From Natronolimnohabitans innermongolicus JCM 12255 (GTDB taxonomy: Archaea; Halobacteriota; Halobacteria; Halobacteriales; Natrialbaceae), in assembly GCF_000337215.1 (NCBI RefSeq), contig NZ_AOHZ01000049.1:1-32929 (forward strand): a DNA stretch of 32,929 nucleotides, written 5' to 3'. The notes beneath the pieces were generated by a model. The model was given only the letters and a program-made list of their open reading frames with translations, was not told the origin of the DNA and did not search any database. Positions 23,824-31,331 of the stretch are shown here, piece by piece. Each line of letters starts with the position of its first letter. The stretch's first letter is position 1. A program made the position numbers and the translations under genes.

Positions 23824-24744
23824 CTACGACAGATAGAACGCGACTGCAAACGAAACGAAAAACACTGCGTTGATGACCGTGACAGCGCGGTCCGTAGCCT
23901 CTCCCCCGTCCCACGACCAGAGAATATACGACCCGAACCCGCCGAGAACGGCGAAAAACGGGACGACGTAGTAGACGCCGAACAGTATTGGGGTAAGAAC
24001 GAACGTAGACGGCAACGCGACGACCAGTATTCTGGTGAGGCGGTCTTTCCCGTAGCGAACGACGAGATTATCGACACCGGCTTTCGCATCGTGCTCTGCG
24101 TCTTTGAGGTCCTGGTACGAGATCGTAAGGATAATTACGAGCGCCAACACCGTCGCTATTTGCCACGCATCGGCCGATAGAGAGGTTCCGACGGCCGCAC
24201 TACCGAGGATTACGGAGAGGAATCCGCCGATACCGAAACAGAGGAGACTCGAGATCGCTCCGTTTTTTAGACGAATCGGCGGGACCGTGTATACCATCGC
24301 GGCGAGAACCCACGCCAGTGTGCTCAGGAATCCGAGGTAGTTGACGGTGGCGCCATATGCGACGGCGAATCCCATCAACGTCACTCCGACGGCAATCGCT
24401 TCACGTTCCGAAATGAGTCCCTGTGTGGTGGCCCTGTCGGCGTTGGACTCCTTATCGATCTCTTTGTCGGTGATATCGTTTATGAACCATTGCCCCCAGT
24501 GTGCGAGCGTCATCGCGATAATCACTCCGACGAGATTACTCCATTCCATGCCCCCGGGACCGATCGGTTTCATCGCCACCACGATTCCAACCCCGGTCAA
24601 CGCAACCCACGCGAGCGTGATCGGGAGCATTTTCGATATTCGTCGCACCGTCAGGAATGCCGTTTCAGTCGACCAGGCGAAGTAAATCCCGACGAGTAGC
24701 ACGAACGCTGCATTGAGGACCGCTTGGTTCGATATACCTTCCAT
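23824..24744 (-). CDS. UbiA-family prenyltransferase (second)
   Basis: This 306-residue protein has about nine membrane helices. The first Asp motif is NDITDKEID (Asn89, Asp90, Asp93, Asp97) and the second is DLKDAEHD (Asp212, Asp215, Asp219) in SYQDLKDAEHDAKAG. It differs clearly from the first UbiA protein: the segment after motif one is SNADRATTQG rather than KPYRPIPSG, and a hydrophobic N-terminal helix (AFVLLVGIYFAWSTETAF) precedes the core. It is thus a separate subfamily and not a local duplicate. The DxxxD layout fits chlorophyll-synthase-like or MenA-like members. The methyltransferase gene lies 66 bases upstream on the same strand. Product unknown. Confidence 0.88.
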   Translation of the reverse strand: MEGISNQAVLNAAFVLLVGIYFAWSTETAFLTVRRISKMLPITLAWVALTGVGIVVAMKPIGPGGMEWSNLVGVIIAMTLAHWGQWFINDITDKEIDKESNADRATTQGLISEREAIAVGVTLMGFAVAYGATVNYLGFLSTLAWVLAAMVYTVPPIRLKNGAISSLLCFGIGGFLSVILGSAAVGTSLSADAWQIATVLALVIILTISYQDLKDAEHDAKAGVDNLVVRYGKDRLTRILVVALPSTFVLTPILFGVYYVVPFFAVLGGFGSYILWSWDGGEATDRAVTVINAVFFVSFAVAFYLS

Positions 24745-24749
24745 GTGCT

Positions 24750-24793
24750 ATAGATATAAATCAATCATTTATATTATTAATGATTATTGATGG
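24750..24793. promoter_or_regulatory. AT-rich inverted repeat between methyltransferase and second UbiA gene
   Basis: The 66-base gap holds TCAATCATT...AATGATTATTGA, whose core AATCATT-(9)-AATGATT is an inverted repeat at about 24763-24785, and minus-strand TTTATATC close to the UbiA start. It could be a terminator for the methyltransferase, or an operator and promoter for the UbiA gene. Confidence 0.4.
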
Positions 24794-24810
24794 CTCGATC
24801 ACCGTTCGGC

Positions 24811-25395
24811 TCAGCTCCGGTCTTGCACGTCCTCGAGAAGCCGACGGAAGGTCCGACTGTCGACGAATCGGGGAACGTTTTCGCAGTATTCCTCGTACTC
24901 GCCCCCGTACTGCTCTGCCAACCACGTTTCCTCGGGACGAGGGTGGATCCACAGCCAGGCAATACAGAGCGTCAACAGCGGAACGAGTAGCTCCGCGGCC
25001 GCCGTCGCTATCAGTCCCACTGCGACCCCGATGAACCCGACGTACTGTGGATTCCGCGTGTATCGGTACGCACCGCCGGTGTACAACTGCCCCTCGAGTC
25101 CGAGCGTTGCGGTTCGAATATAGTACGCCGAGACCGCGGTGAATACCACACTGAACGCGAGAACGGCACCGCCGGCGTATCTGATCCACAGTGGTATCGC
25201 GAGGGTCCCGCTATTCAGAACCGCGAGCACCAGAACCGACCCGGTGAAGATCGTACTCGCCGTCCAGTACGTCCAGAAGCGCCAGTCTCTGTCGCCCGGC
25301 GGCCAAAAGGAAAACGAGTCGCTGACCACCGTTCCGACGATACCGACGAGTAGCACTATTTGTGCGCCGAGCCCAGCGACAAACACTTCGTCCAT
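24811..25395 (-). CDS. isoprenylcysteine/phospholipid-type membrane methyltransferase
   Basis: This protein has 194 residues and five predicted helices. The C-terminal signature of the ICMT/PEMT superfamily is present: GAYRYTRNPQYVGFIG, the RxP.Y..G part that binds SAM, and then RPEETWLAEQYGGEYEEYCE with the final VPRFV. The family methylates isoprenylcysteine carboxyls, phospholipid amines, steroids or quinone-like lipids at the membrane; the archaeal substrates are not known. Its position beside a UbiA prenyltransferase and a P450 suggests methylation of a prenylated lipid. The start at 25395 has an AT-rich box about 25-35 bases upstream. Confidence 0.85.
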   Translation of the reverse strand: MDEVFVAGLGAQIVLLVGIVGTVVSDSFSFWPPGDRDWRFWTYWTASTIFTGSVLVLAVLNSGTLAIPLWIRYAGGAVLAFSVVFTAVSAYYIRTATLGLEGQLYTGGAYRYTRNPQYVGFIGVAVGLIATAAAELLVPLLTLCIAWLWIHPRPEETWLAEQYGGEYEEYCENVPRFVDSRTFRRLLEDVQDRS

Positions 25396-25660
25396 TCGTA
25401 TACATTAATCTGAATATTACATAAATAAAAATTTTGAACTGGGCAACAATCACGTTCGCCGTCGTCGTAGTACGGATCAAGAATGAGTAGACGTCCCCAG
25501 TCCGTCCCGGCGAACTCGAATGATCGACTGAGCCGTCGAAGGGATTTTCGGCTATGGCAACGCTTACGACGTCGAACGCAGGTTACGATTCTCGCGCGTT
25601 TTCGAGCCCGGTGACACCTCGATAGTGTCCGCATCCGTACCAAGGCTACACGGCAACAGC
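25396..25660. other. intergenic, right edge of the prenyl block
   Basis: The first 45 bases are AT-rich and hold the minus-strand TATA candidate of the methyltransferase gene (TTTTTATTTATG, about 25433-25421). The rest is GC-rich with no supported gene or RNA. Confidence 0.45.
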
Positions 25661-25668
25661 CTTAAATA
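25661..25668 (+). promoter_or_regulatory. TATA box of the HTH protein gene
   Basis: CTTAAATA lies 25-32 bases before the ATG at 25693, a standard leaderless promoter. Confidence 0.6.
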
Positions 25669-25692
25669 GCCGCCCGTCGGGAGTGTCCACTC

Positions 25693-26286
25693 ATGAACGA
25701 CAAAACCGAGGAACTCCGAGATATCTTCACCGACGTCACCGACGGCGAAGAGACCGTCACCGAATCGCAAGAAGACACCCGCGGGTCGCTCGAGCGCGAC
25801 GAGCGGTCGACCGAAGAGCGCCTCGAGAGCGTCGTCCAGCAGATGCGCGAACGGTACGGGTTCGACGACGTCTCGCTGTCGGACGACGAGCTCATCACGG
25901 TCGCGAAGTCCTTCTACGAAGGCGACAGCGACGCCGAGATCGCCGACGCGCTCGGCGTCGAGCCCGAAACCGTCTTCGAAGCCCGAATGGCGTTGCACCT
26001 CGTCGACGAGGACGACGCCGACGAGGTCGACCTCGCGGCGATCCGCAACCGCGAGGAGGACGACGCCACCCTCGCCGACGAGTACGACGTCGACGAAACT
26101 CAGATTCGGCGCTACCGCCGCATCGCCGCCGCCGAAGACGAGTCCCGGACCGCAAACGACCGCTACCGCGACGAGTTCGACAGCGTCCTCGCCGACTCCG
26201 AACTCTCCGAGCGCATGACCACCGACGTCCGCGAAGACGGCCTCGAGGACGCGACGGAGGGCATGGAGACGGACGTGGAGTTCTAA
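25693..26286 (+). CDS. haloarchaeal HTH protein, conditioned-medium-induced protein 4-like
   Basis: This 197-residue, very acidic protein opens NDKTEELRDIFTDVTDGEE. From memory this fits the conserved haloarchaeal family annotated as conditioned medium-induced protein 4. Two helix-turn-helix-like segments are visible: residues about 60-90 (LSDDELITVAKSFYEGDSDA followed by EIADALGVEPETVFEARMAL) and 115-145 (LADEYDVDETQIRRYRRIA). It probably binds DNA or a transcription partner. Name and role are by recollection of the family; the HTH reading is from the sequence. The gene stands alone with its own promoter, and is followed by hairpins. Confidence 0.75.
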   Translation: MNDKTEELRDIFTDVTDGEETVTESQEDTRGSLERDERSTEERLESVVQQMRERYGFDDVSLSDDELITVAKSFYEGDSDAEIADALGVEPETVFEARMALHLVDEDDADEVDLAAIRNREEDDATLADEYDVDETQIRRYRRIAAAEDESRTANDRYRDEFDSVLADSELSERMTTDVREDGLEDATEGMETDVEF

Positions 26287-26307
26287 GAACCGAACTTTTT
26301 CCTCTCG

Positions 26308-26326
26308 GGTCGGCCGAAGGCCGACC
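26308..26326 (+). terminator. hairpin after the HTH protein gene
   Basis: GGTCGGCC-GAA-GGCCGACC is a perfect 8-base stem with a three-base loop, 22 bases after the stop codon. A second inverted repeat CCGAGCGC-(11)-GCGCTCGG follows at 26356-26382. Together they isolate this gene from the next one. Confidence 0.5.
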
Positions 26327-26455
26327 GCTCGAGCAAAAACTTCGATGAAAAAAGGCCGAGCGCTCGCTTCGCTCGCGCTCGGTACAATCGTCTACGGCAT
26401 ACAGCACAGATATTCAACTCGCGGATAGCTACGCGTCCTCCGTTTTTGGACGAGG

Positions 26456-26465
26456 CTTTTTATAC
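26456..26465 (+). promoter_or_regulatory. TATA box of the Cas4-like gene
   Basis: CTTTTTATAC lies 22-31 bases before the GTG start at 26487, which supports that GTG as the first codon of a leaderless mRNA. Confidence 0.55.
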
Positions 26466-26486
26466 CAAGGGACGGCCAGACCGTCC

Positions 26487-27173
26487 GTGTCTCGAGCTCG
26501 CGTCCCTTTCAGCGACCTGCGGACGGCCGCCTACTGCCCGCGGAAGTGTTACTACCAGCGAACCGACGACGAGTACGACCGGGAGCCGCCACCGGCGGTC
26601 GAGTCGATACGCGCGCTCGCGTATCGATATGATGAATTGCTCGAGTCGCCTGCTGGCGCCCTCGAGTCCGAACCGATCGCCGTCGCCGCGGGTCGGTACC
26701 GGGACCGACTGCGAGCGACCCGCGATCGACTCGTCGAGTGCGGTCGGTGGGACCAGTTCCGAGAGCCCGAAGCGAGAGGCGTCCTCGCAACCGGTCGCCA
26801 CTGTCGCGGGATCGTTCACAAGGTCCTCGAGGATCCGCTCGAGCCCGTCCTGATTTCGACCGGTGAACCGCCCGACGAAGGCGTCTGGGAGGCGCAGTCG
26901 GTCCACGCCGTCGCGGCCGCGAAGGCGCTGGCCTGGGAACACCAACAGCGGGTCACCCGGGCGTGGCTCGAGTATCCCGCCTACGGCGAGATCCGCTCGG
27001 TCGACCTGACGACCCGTCGAAAAGCCCGGTATCGCCGGACGCTGCGGACGGTGCGTGAACTCGATGGCCCGCCAGCCAGAATCGATAACCGGGCCAAGTG
27101 CGACGCCTGCGAGTTCGCCGCCCAATGTGGCGTCCGGACGCGGACGCTTCGGTCGCTGCTGAGACTCGACTGA
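26487..27173 (+). CDS. standalone Cas4/Dna2-like protein with altered nuclease motifs
   Basis: This protein has 228 residues from a GTG start (MSRARVPFSDLRTAAYCPRK). The four-cysteine Fe-S cluster frame of Cas4/AddB-type nucleases is present: Cys17 or Cys21 near the N-terminus (AAYCPRKCYY) and Cys205, Cys208 and Cys214 near the C-terminus (CDACEFAAQC). The RecB nuclease residues are not: where G-x-x-D would be, the sequence is GIVHKVL (residues 108-114), and the E-x-K strand reads PVLISTG. The QxxxY-like helix is WEAQSVHAVAAAKAL. No cas genes or CRISPR repeats are in the window. I recall similar standalone haloarchaeal proteins, so the change may be family-wide. A structural or DNA-binding Fe-S role is more likely than nuclease activity. 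Confidence 0.78.
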   Translation: MSRARVPFSDLRTAAYCPRKCYYQRTDDEYDREPPPAVESIRALAYRYDELLESPAGALESEPIAVAAGRYRDRLRATRDRLVECGRWDQFREPEARGVLATGRHCRGIVHKVLEDPLEPVLISTGEPPDEGVWEAQSVHAVAAAKALAWEHQQRVTRAWLEYPAYGEIRSVDLTTRRKARYRRTLRTVRELDGPPARIDNRAKCDACEFAAQCGVRTRTLRSLLRLD

Positions 27174-27320
27174 CGGGGCGATCCAGCGTGATCGAGGAAA
27201 TTCGTGCGAACGGAAAACACAGCTAATGGCGCCTGAAACTAACGTATTCGGACGTTTCGATCGTCAGGCCAAGCCGATACCGAGAGACTTTTACTCGAGT
27301 TCGAGTAATGGGTTTTACCG

Positions 27321-27680
27321 ATGGTGTGGCAAGACTTCATCTTCCTGGCTGGTAGCGTCCTCTCGATCGCGTTCCTCGCACCGACGGTTCGAAACTCGAG
27401 TGCGTGTGTGCCACTCGGCTCGAGCGTGCCGTCGATGACGATCGGGGCGATCTACGCGTTCACCTACGCGACGATGGGTATGACCTTCTCTGCGGCGGGC
27501 TCCATCGGCGTCGCGACGATGTGGTCGCTGATCGCGTTCTACCGGGCACCGGGACCCGTAACCGGTCCGAAAGCGATTCTTCGGTTCGTCGAATCGCTGC
27601 CGCGACAGGCGCTCGATCTTCTGTCCGGCGCTCGCGGCAACCCACAGGGAACGGCGGATCACGACCAGGCGGCGGACTGA
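27321..27680 (+). CDS. small membrane protein of unknown function
   Basis: This 119-residue protein has three predicted helices (FIFLAGSVLSIAFLAPTV, SMTIGAIYAFTYATMGMTF, GSIGVATMWSLIAFYRAPG) and a polar C-terminal tail of about 40 residues. TTTTACTC about 25-33 bases before the ATG is a plausible TATA box. No family is recognised; it looks like a conserved haloarchaeal hypothetical. It is convergent with the threonylcarbamoyl-AMP synthase gene. Confidence 0.65.
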   Translation: MVWQDFIFLAGSVLSIAFLAPTVRNSSACVPLGSSVPSMTIGAIYAFTYATMGMTFSAAGSIGVATMWSLIAFYRAPGPVTGPKAILRFVESLPRQALDLLSGARGNPQGTADHDQAAD

Positions 27681-27751
27681 CTTTCGCGCGAGCGGTACGG
27701 GGCGAGTCACCGGCGGGTCAGGGTAGTCGCTCGAAAAGAAGAGACGCGGCG

Positions 27752-28336
27752 TCACCGCGTCGTGAACCAGCGTTCGATCTCGTCGGCCAGTGCGCCGCGC
27801 CGGTGGATCGTCTCCGTCGAGACGTCGACGACGGTACTCTCCGTCCCCTCGGTCCGACCGCCGTCTAGCACGACCGCGGCTGCGTCGCGGATTTCGGGAT
27901 CGAGATCCTCGAGGCGGCGAACGCTCTCCCGGCCGCTAACGTTGGCGCTCGTCGACGTGATCGGCGTCCCGGCCCGCTCACAGAGCGCCAGCGCGAGGTC
28001 GTGGTCCGGAACGCGAACGCCGACCCGGTCGTTGCCCGCGGTGAGCGCGTCCGGAACGTCCTCGCGGCGACGACAGAGGACCGTCACGGGACCGGGGAGG
28101 AACGTCGCCATGAACCGACGTTCTCGCTCGGTCGCGCGGACGTGTTGCAGCGCCGACGGCACCGACGGGACGGCAACGGAGATCGGCTTCGATCGGTCCC
28201 GTCCCTTCACCTCGAACACTCGTTCGACGGCGTCGGCGTCGAGCGCGGCCCCGGCGAGGCCGTAGACGGTTTCGGTGGGGTAGACGACGAGTTCCCCCGC
28301 TTCGATCGCGGCCGCCGCACGGTCGAGTTCGCTCAT
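27752..28336 (-). CDS. tsaC: L-threonylcarbamoyladenylate synthase (YrdC/TsaC type)
   Basis: This 194-residue protein makes threonylcarbamoyl-AMP from threonine, bicarbonate and ATP, the first step of the t6A37 tRNA modification. YrdC-domain hallmarks are PTETVYGLAGAA near the N-terminus, the KGRDRSKPISV loop, and TSTSANVSG. It is the short YrdC/TsaC form and lacks the extra Sua5 domain. The start ATG at 28336 (MSELDRAAAA) is preceded by a minus-strand ATTTTTTGC box at about 28367-28359. Upstream in-frame codons to 28477 are Arg-rich and rejected. Essential household gene with normal motifs. Confidence 0.92.
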   Translation of the reverse strand: MSELDRAAAAIEAGELVVYPTETVYGLAGAALDADAVERVFEVKGRDRSKPISVAVPSVPSALQHVRATERERRFMATFLPGPVTVLCRRREDVPDALTAGNDRVGVRVPDHDLALALCERAGTPITSTSANVSGRESVRRLEDLDPEIRDAAAVVLDGGRTEGTESTVVDVSTETIHRRGALADEIERWFTTR

Positions 28337-28404
28337 TCGGCTCCAACTCGGCTCATCGCGGCAAAAAATGTATCGTCTGCTCCGAGGGCGACGACGCCGT
28401 GCGA

Positions 28405-28920
28405 CTACGCCTCGAGTCCGAACCGTTCCTCGAGGTCGTCGTAGGGCGGGAACTCGGGCCACTCGTCGGCGACCCACGCGTCAGCGACGGTCAGGTCGGG
28501 CTCGAGGACGAAAACGGCCATGCGTGGTTCGCTGATCCCCTCCATTCCGTCGAGGTCGTGAACGATCCCGTACTCGCCGGCGACGTCGTTCGCCGGGTCG
28601 GCGAAGACGGCGAACGGGTGGTCGTTGTCGTCGAGGAACGCGGAGATGGCGTACGGCGTCGCCGCCGAGAGTCCGACGATGCGGTCGGCGCGGTCGAACC
28701 AGTCGCGCTCGGCGAGTTCGTCCCAGACGTACTTGCTGGTGTAGGCGCCGATCATCGACGTGAACACGAGGATCGTCCGGCCCTCGTCGGCAACGACGTC
28801 GGAGAGGCTGCGGTCCTCCCAGAACTCGTCGGTGACCAGCGGTCGCGTGAAGTCGGGCGCCGTCTCTCCCCGTTCGGGGGAGTCTGCGGCGTCGAAGTCG
28901 ATGACGTCGAAGTCCGGCAT
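28405..28920 (-). CDS. redoxin-fold (AhpC/TSA-like) protein without cysteine
   Basis: This 171-residue protein has the thioredoxin-like fold of peroxiredoxins (GETAPDFTRPLVT, then TILVFTSMIGAYTSKYVWDE, then FAVFADPANDVAGEYGIVHD). The peroxidatic Cys, normally in the position of residues 58-63 (GAYTSK), is absent, and the protein has no Cys at all. It therefore cannot act as a thiol peroxidase. Its start overlaps the stop of the glutaredoxin-like gene by one base (TGATG), so the two are co-translated. It may be a binding partner or a chaperone-like redoxin. The loss of Cys is seen directly; whether relatives share it I cannot check. Confidence 0.82.
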   Translation of the reverse strand: MPDFDVIDFDAADSPERGETAPDFTRPLVTDEFWEDRSLSDVVADEGRTILVFTSMIGAYTSKYVWDELAERDWFDRADRIVGLSAATPYAISAFLDDNDHPFAVFADPANDVAGEYGIVHDLDGMEGISEPRMAVFVLEPDLTVADAWVADEWPEFPPYDDLEERFGLEA

Positions 28921-29243
28921 CAGTCCTCACCCCCGGTTTCAGCCGCGGTTGCGTCCGTCTCTGGGGCCGTTCCGTCTCCGTAGGTCGACTCGAGGTAGTC
29001 GACAATGTTCGCACTCTCGGCCATCGTGGCGCCGGTCTCCGCGTCGACGATGACGGGCACCGATCGGACGCCCGCGACGCGTTTGACGACGTCGCGCTCG
29101 GAGTGCATCGCGTCGACGAACCGCGATCGGTACGCGAGGTCGTAGGCCTCGAGCAGTCGGGTGACGCGCTCGCAGTACGGACAGCCCTGGAGCCGGTAGA
29201 ACGTGATCTGTGCGCCACCGGCGTCGCTGGCGGATGCTCCCAT
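28920..29243 (-). CDS. glutaredoxin/GST-N-like thiol protein
   Basis: This 107-residue protein has the CPYC active site at Cys21-Cys24 (QGCPYCERVTRLLEAY), the cis-Pro at residue 63 in RSVPVIVD, and ESANIVDYL at 76-84 for ligand contact. This is the glutaredoxin or glutathione-transferase N-terminal layout. Haloarchaea use gamma-glutamylcysteine in place of glutathione, so it probably works with that thiol or a protein partner. A disordered acidic tail of 18 residues follows the fold. It leads an operon with the cysteine-free redoxin gene (one-base overlap). Confidence 0.88.
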   Translation of the reverse strand: MGASASDAGGAQITFYRLQGCPYCERVTRLLEAYDLAYRSRFVDAMHSERDVVKRVAGVRSVPVIVDAETGATMAESANIVDYLESTYGDGTAPETDATAAETGGED

Positions 29244-29330
29244 ACGACGGTGTTCGAGAAACGAGCGGGTAAACGTGTCGTCGCCGGCGGGTTGGACCGC
29301 GAATCCGGCACGAAACGGGAAAATGGTAAA

Positions 29331-29340
29331 CGGTTAACCG
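29331..29340 (+). promoter_or_regulatory. palindromic TATA region of the CNNM-like gene
   Basis: CGGTTAACCG is a perfect 10-base palindrome 25-34 bases before the ATG at 29365. It serves as the TATA position for a leaderless mRNA and could hold a regulator. Confidence 0.4.
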
Positions 29341-29364
29341 ATCCGGCCGTTATGCTCGACATCA

Positions 29365-30765
29365 ATGGCGTTCTCTCCGCCCCTCGAGGTCGTGTTTGCC
29401 GTCTACGAAGTCCCGGTCGTCGGGCTCGAGCTAGCGCAGTCGACGGTGACGATTCTCGGCACCCTCGCCGTCGTCGTCCTCATCGGGCTCTCCGGCTTCT
29501 TCTCCTCCTCGGAGATCGCGATGTTCAACCTCCCGAAACACCGTATCGAGGGGATGGTCGAAGACGAGGTGCCGGGCGCGGCGCTGGTCAAGGCGCTCAA
29601 AGACGACCCCCACCGGCTGCTGGTGACGATTCTGGTCGGTAACAACATCGTCAACATCGCGATGTCCTCGATCGCGACGGCGCTGCTCGGACTCTATTTC
29701 GGCGGGCTCGAGGCCGTCCTGCTGGCGACGTTCGGAATCACGGCCATCGTCCTTCTGTTCGGTGAGAGCGTCCCCAAATCCTACGCGGTCGAGAACACCG
29801 AGTCGTGGGCGATCCGTATCTCGAAGCCGCTGAAGGCCACGGAGTACCTGCTCTACCCGCTGATCGTCCTCTTCGACTACCTCACGCGGCAGGTCAACAA
29901 ACTCACGGGTTCGACGGGCGCCATCGAGTCTCCCTACGTTACCCGCGACGAGATCCAGGAAATGATCGAGTCCGGCGAGCGTGAGGGCGTCTTAGAGGAG
30001 GAAGAACACGAGATGCTCCAGCGCATCTTTCGGTTCAACAACACCATCGTCAAGGAGGTGATGACGCCTCGACTCGACATGACCGCCGTCCCCAAAGACG
30101 CCGACATCGACGAGGCGATCGAGACCTGTATTCAGAGTGGCCACGCCCGCGTGCCAGTTTACGAAGGCAGTCTCGACAACGTCCAGGGCGTCGTCCACAT
30201 CCGCGATCTCGTCCGTGATCTCAACTACGGCGAGACCGACGCCGAAGACCTCGAACTCGAGGACCTCATTCAGCCGACGTTACACGTCCCCGAGTCGAAA
30301 AACGTCGACGAACTGCTGACCGAGATGCGCGAAAACCGGATGCACATGGCGATCGTCATCGACGAGTTCGGCACCACCGAGGGGCTGGTGACCGTCGAGG
30401 ACATGATCGAAGAGATCGTCGGCGAGATCCTCAAATCCGGCGAGGAAGAGCCGATCGAGTCCCTCGACGAGCGGACCGTCATCGTCCGCGGCGAGGTCAA
30501 CATCGAGGACGTCAACGAATCCCTCGAGATCGACCTCCCCGAGGGCGAGGAGTTCGAGACCATCGCCGGCTTCATCTTCAACCGCGCGGGCCGGCTCGTC
30601 GAGGAGGGCGAGGAGATCACCTACGACGGCGTCCGCATCACCGTCGAGAACGTCGAGAACACCCGGATCATGAAGGCTCGCCTGCGGAAACTCGAGGAGT
30701 CGCCCGAAGCGGACGCCGACGACGAGGACGGCGAAGTCGACGAGGAGTCGGTAGCCCGGGACTGA
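29365..30765 (+). CDS. CNNM/CorC (HlyC-like) membrane protein with CBS pair
   Basis: This 466-residue protein has an N-terminal DUF21 membrane domain with four helices (TVTILGTLAVVVLIGLSGFF, LVGNNIVNIAMSSIATALL, AVLLATFGITAIVLLFGESV). The conserved SSSEIAMF and NNIVNI stretches are those of the CNNM/CorC ion-transport family. It is followed by a CBS pair (residues about 225-350; VMTPRLDMTAV, HARVPVYEG, MHMAIVIDEFGTTEGLVTVE) and a C-terminal CorC_HlyC domain (ETIAGFIFN...GVRITVE). An acidic tail ends it. Members export magnesium or sodium and are gated by ATP at the CBS domains. Its length is normal. Confidence 0.92.
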   Translation: MAFSPPLEVVFAVYEVPVVGLELAQSTVTILGTLAVVVLIGLSGFFSSSEIAMFNLPKHRIEGMVEDEVPGAALVKALKDDPHRLLVTILVGNNIVNIAMSSIATALLGLYFGGLEAVLLATFGITAIVLLFGESVPKSYAVENTESWAIRISKPLKATEYLLYPLIVLFDYLTRQVNKLTGSTGAIESPYVTRDEIQEMIESGEREGVLEEEEHEMLQRIFRFNNTIVKEVMTPRLDMTAVPKDADIDEAIETCIQSGHARVPVYEGSLDNVQGVVHIRDLVRDLNYGETDAEDLELEDLIQPTLHVPESKNVDELLTEMRENRMHMAIVIDEFGTTEGLVTVEDMIEEIVGEILKSGEEEPIESLDERTVIVRGEVNIEDVNESLEIDLPEGEEFETIAGFIFNRAGRLVEEGEEITYDGVRITVENVENTRIMKARLRKLEESPEADADDEDGEVDEESVARD

Positions 30766-30781
30766 CCGCCGTGAGGGCGCC

Positions 30782-30817
30782 GGTGTCGTCGGTGTCGTCG
30801 GTGTCGTCGGTGTCGTC
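30782..30817. repeat. four tandem copies of a 9-mer
   Basis: GGTGTCGTC is repeated four times without change in the short gap between the convergent CNNM-like and thioesterase genes. It is probably slippage in GC-rich DNA. Confidence 0.75.
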
Positions 30818-30843
30818 GAGCGTCGCTCGATCGCGATTCGTTC

Positions 30844-31287
30844 TCAGGTACCGTCTTCGACCTCGAGCATTCGTTCTCGAAGCTCCCGTCCGCGGTCAGT
30901 TTCGACCGTCAACTCGGGGACGGGAACCGAGCTCCCGTCCTCGTCGATGGCGACGAACGTAAACGAGGACTCGGTCGTTTTCTCCGTCTCGCCGGTTCGG
31001 GGCTCCTCGCGCCAGGCTCGGAGCCCGACGTGGACGCTCGTTCGACCCGCGTCGTAAACGAACGCTTCGACCAGCGCCGTGTCGCCGATCCCGATCGGTC
31101 GCTCGAAGTCGAGTTCGTTCACGCGGGCGGTGACGCAGGTTTCGCCGGCGAAACGCATCGCCGACATCGCGGCGACCTCGTCCAACCACTTCATCAGGTT
31201 CCCGCCGTGAAGCGTCTCGTTGTTGTTCGCGTGGTTCGGCTGAACGCGAAATCGGTTCTCGATGTGCGTCTCGAGGACGGTCGGCAT
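30844..31287 (-). CDS. hotdog-fold acyl-CoA thioesterase
   Basis: This 147-residue protein is of the YciA/BACH type, with the family stretch HANNNETLHGGNLMKWLDE at residues 19-37, the active-site Asn/Asp helix AAMSAMRFAG, and a second strand block around VNELDFERPIGIGD. It hydrolyses acyl-CoA thioesters, in the cytoplasm and probably as a hexamer or trimer of hotdogs. Minus-strand GCTTTTTTCC about 23-32 bases before the ATG is a likely TATA box. An SD-like GGAGGTGG is only two bases from the start, too close to act normally. Confidence 0.9.
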   Translation of the reverse strand: MPTVLETHIENRFRVQPNHANNNETLHGGNLMKWLDEVAAMSAMRFAGETCVTARVNELDFERPIGIGDTALVEAFVYDAGRTSVHVGLRAWREEPRTGETEKTTESSFTFVAIDEDGSSVPVPELTVETDRGRELRERMLEVEDGT

Positions 31288-31331
31288 ACCACCTCCTACG
31301 GGGGACAGGAAAAAAGCGGTCGGGCCGGCAG

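Noticed and set aside
20615-24744. Bacterioruberin (C50 carotenoid) gene cluster
   Set aside because: UbiA-type LyeJ is part of that pathway, but the desaturase CrtD and hydratase CruF that normally flank it are absent here.
26487-27173. CRISPR-Cas system
   Set aside because: Only a Cas4-like protein is seen. No other cas gene and no regularly spaced repeats occur anywhere in the window.
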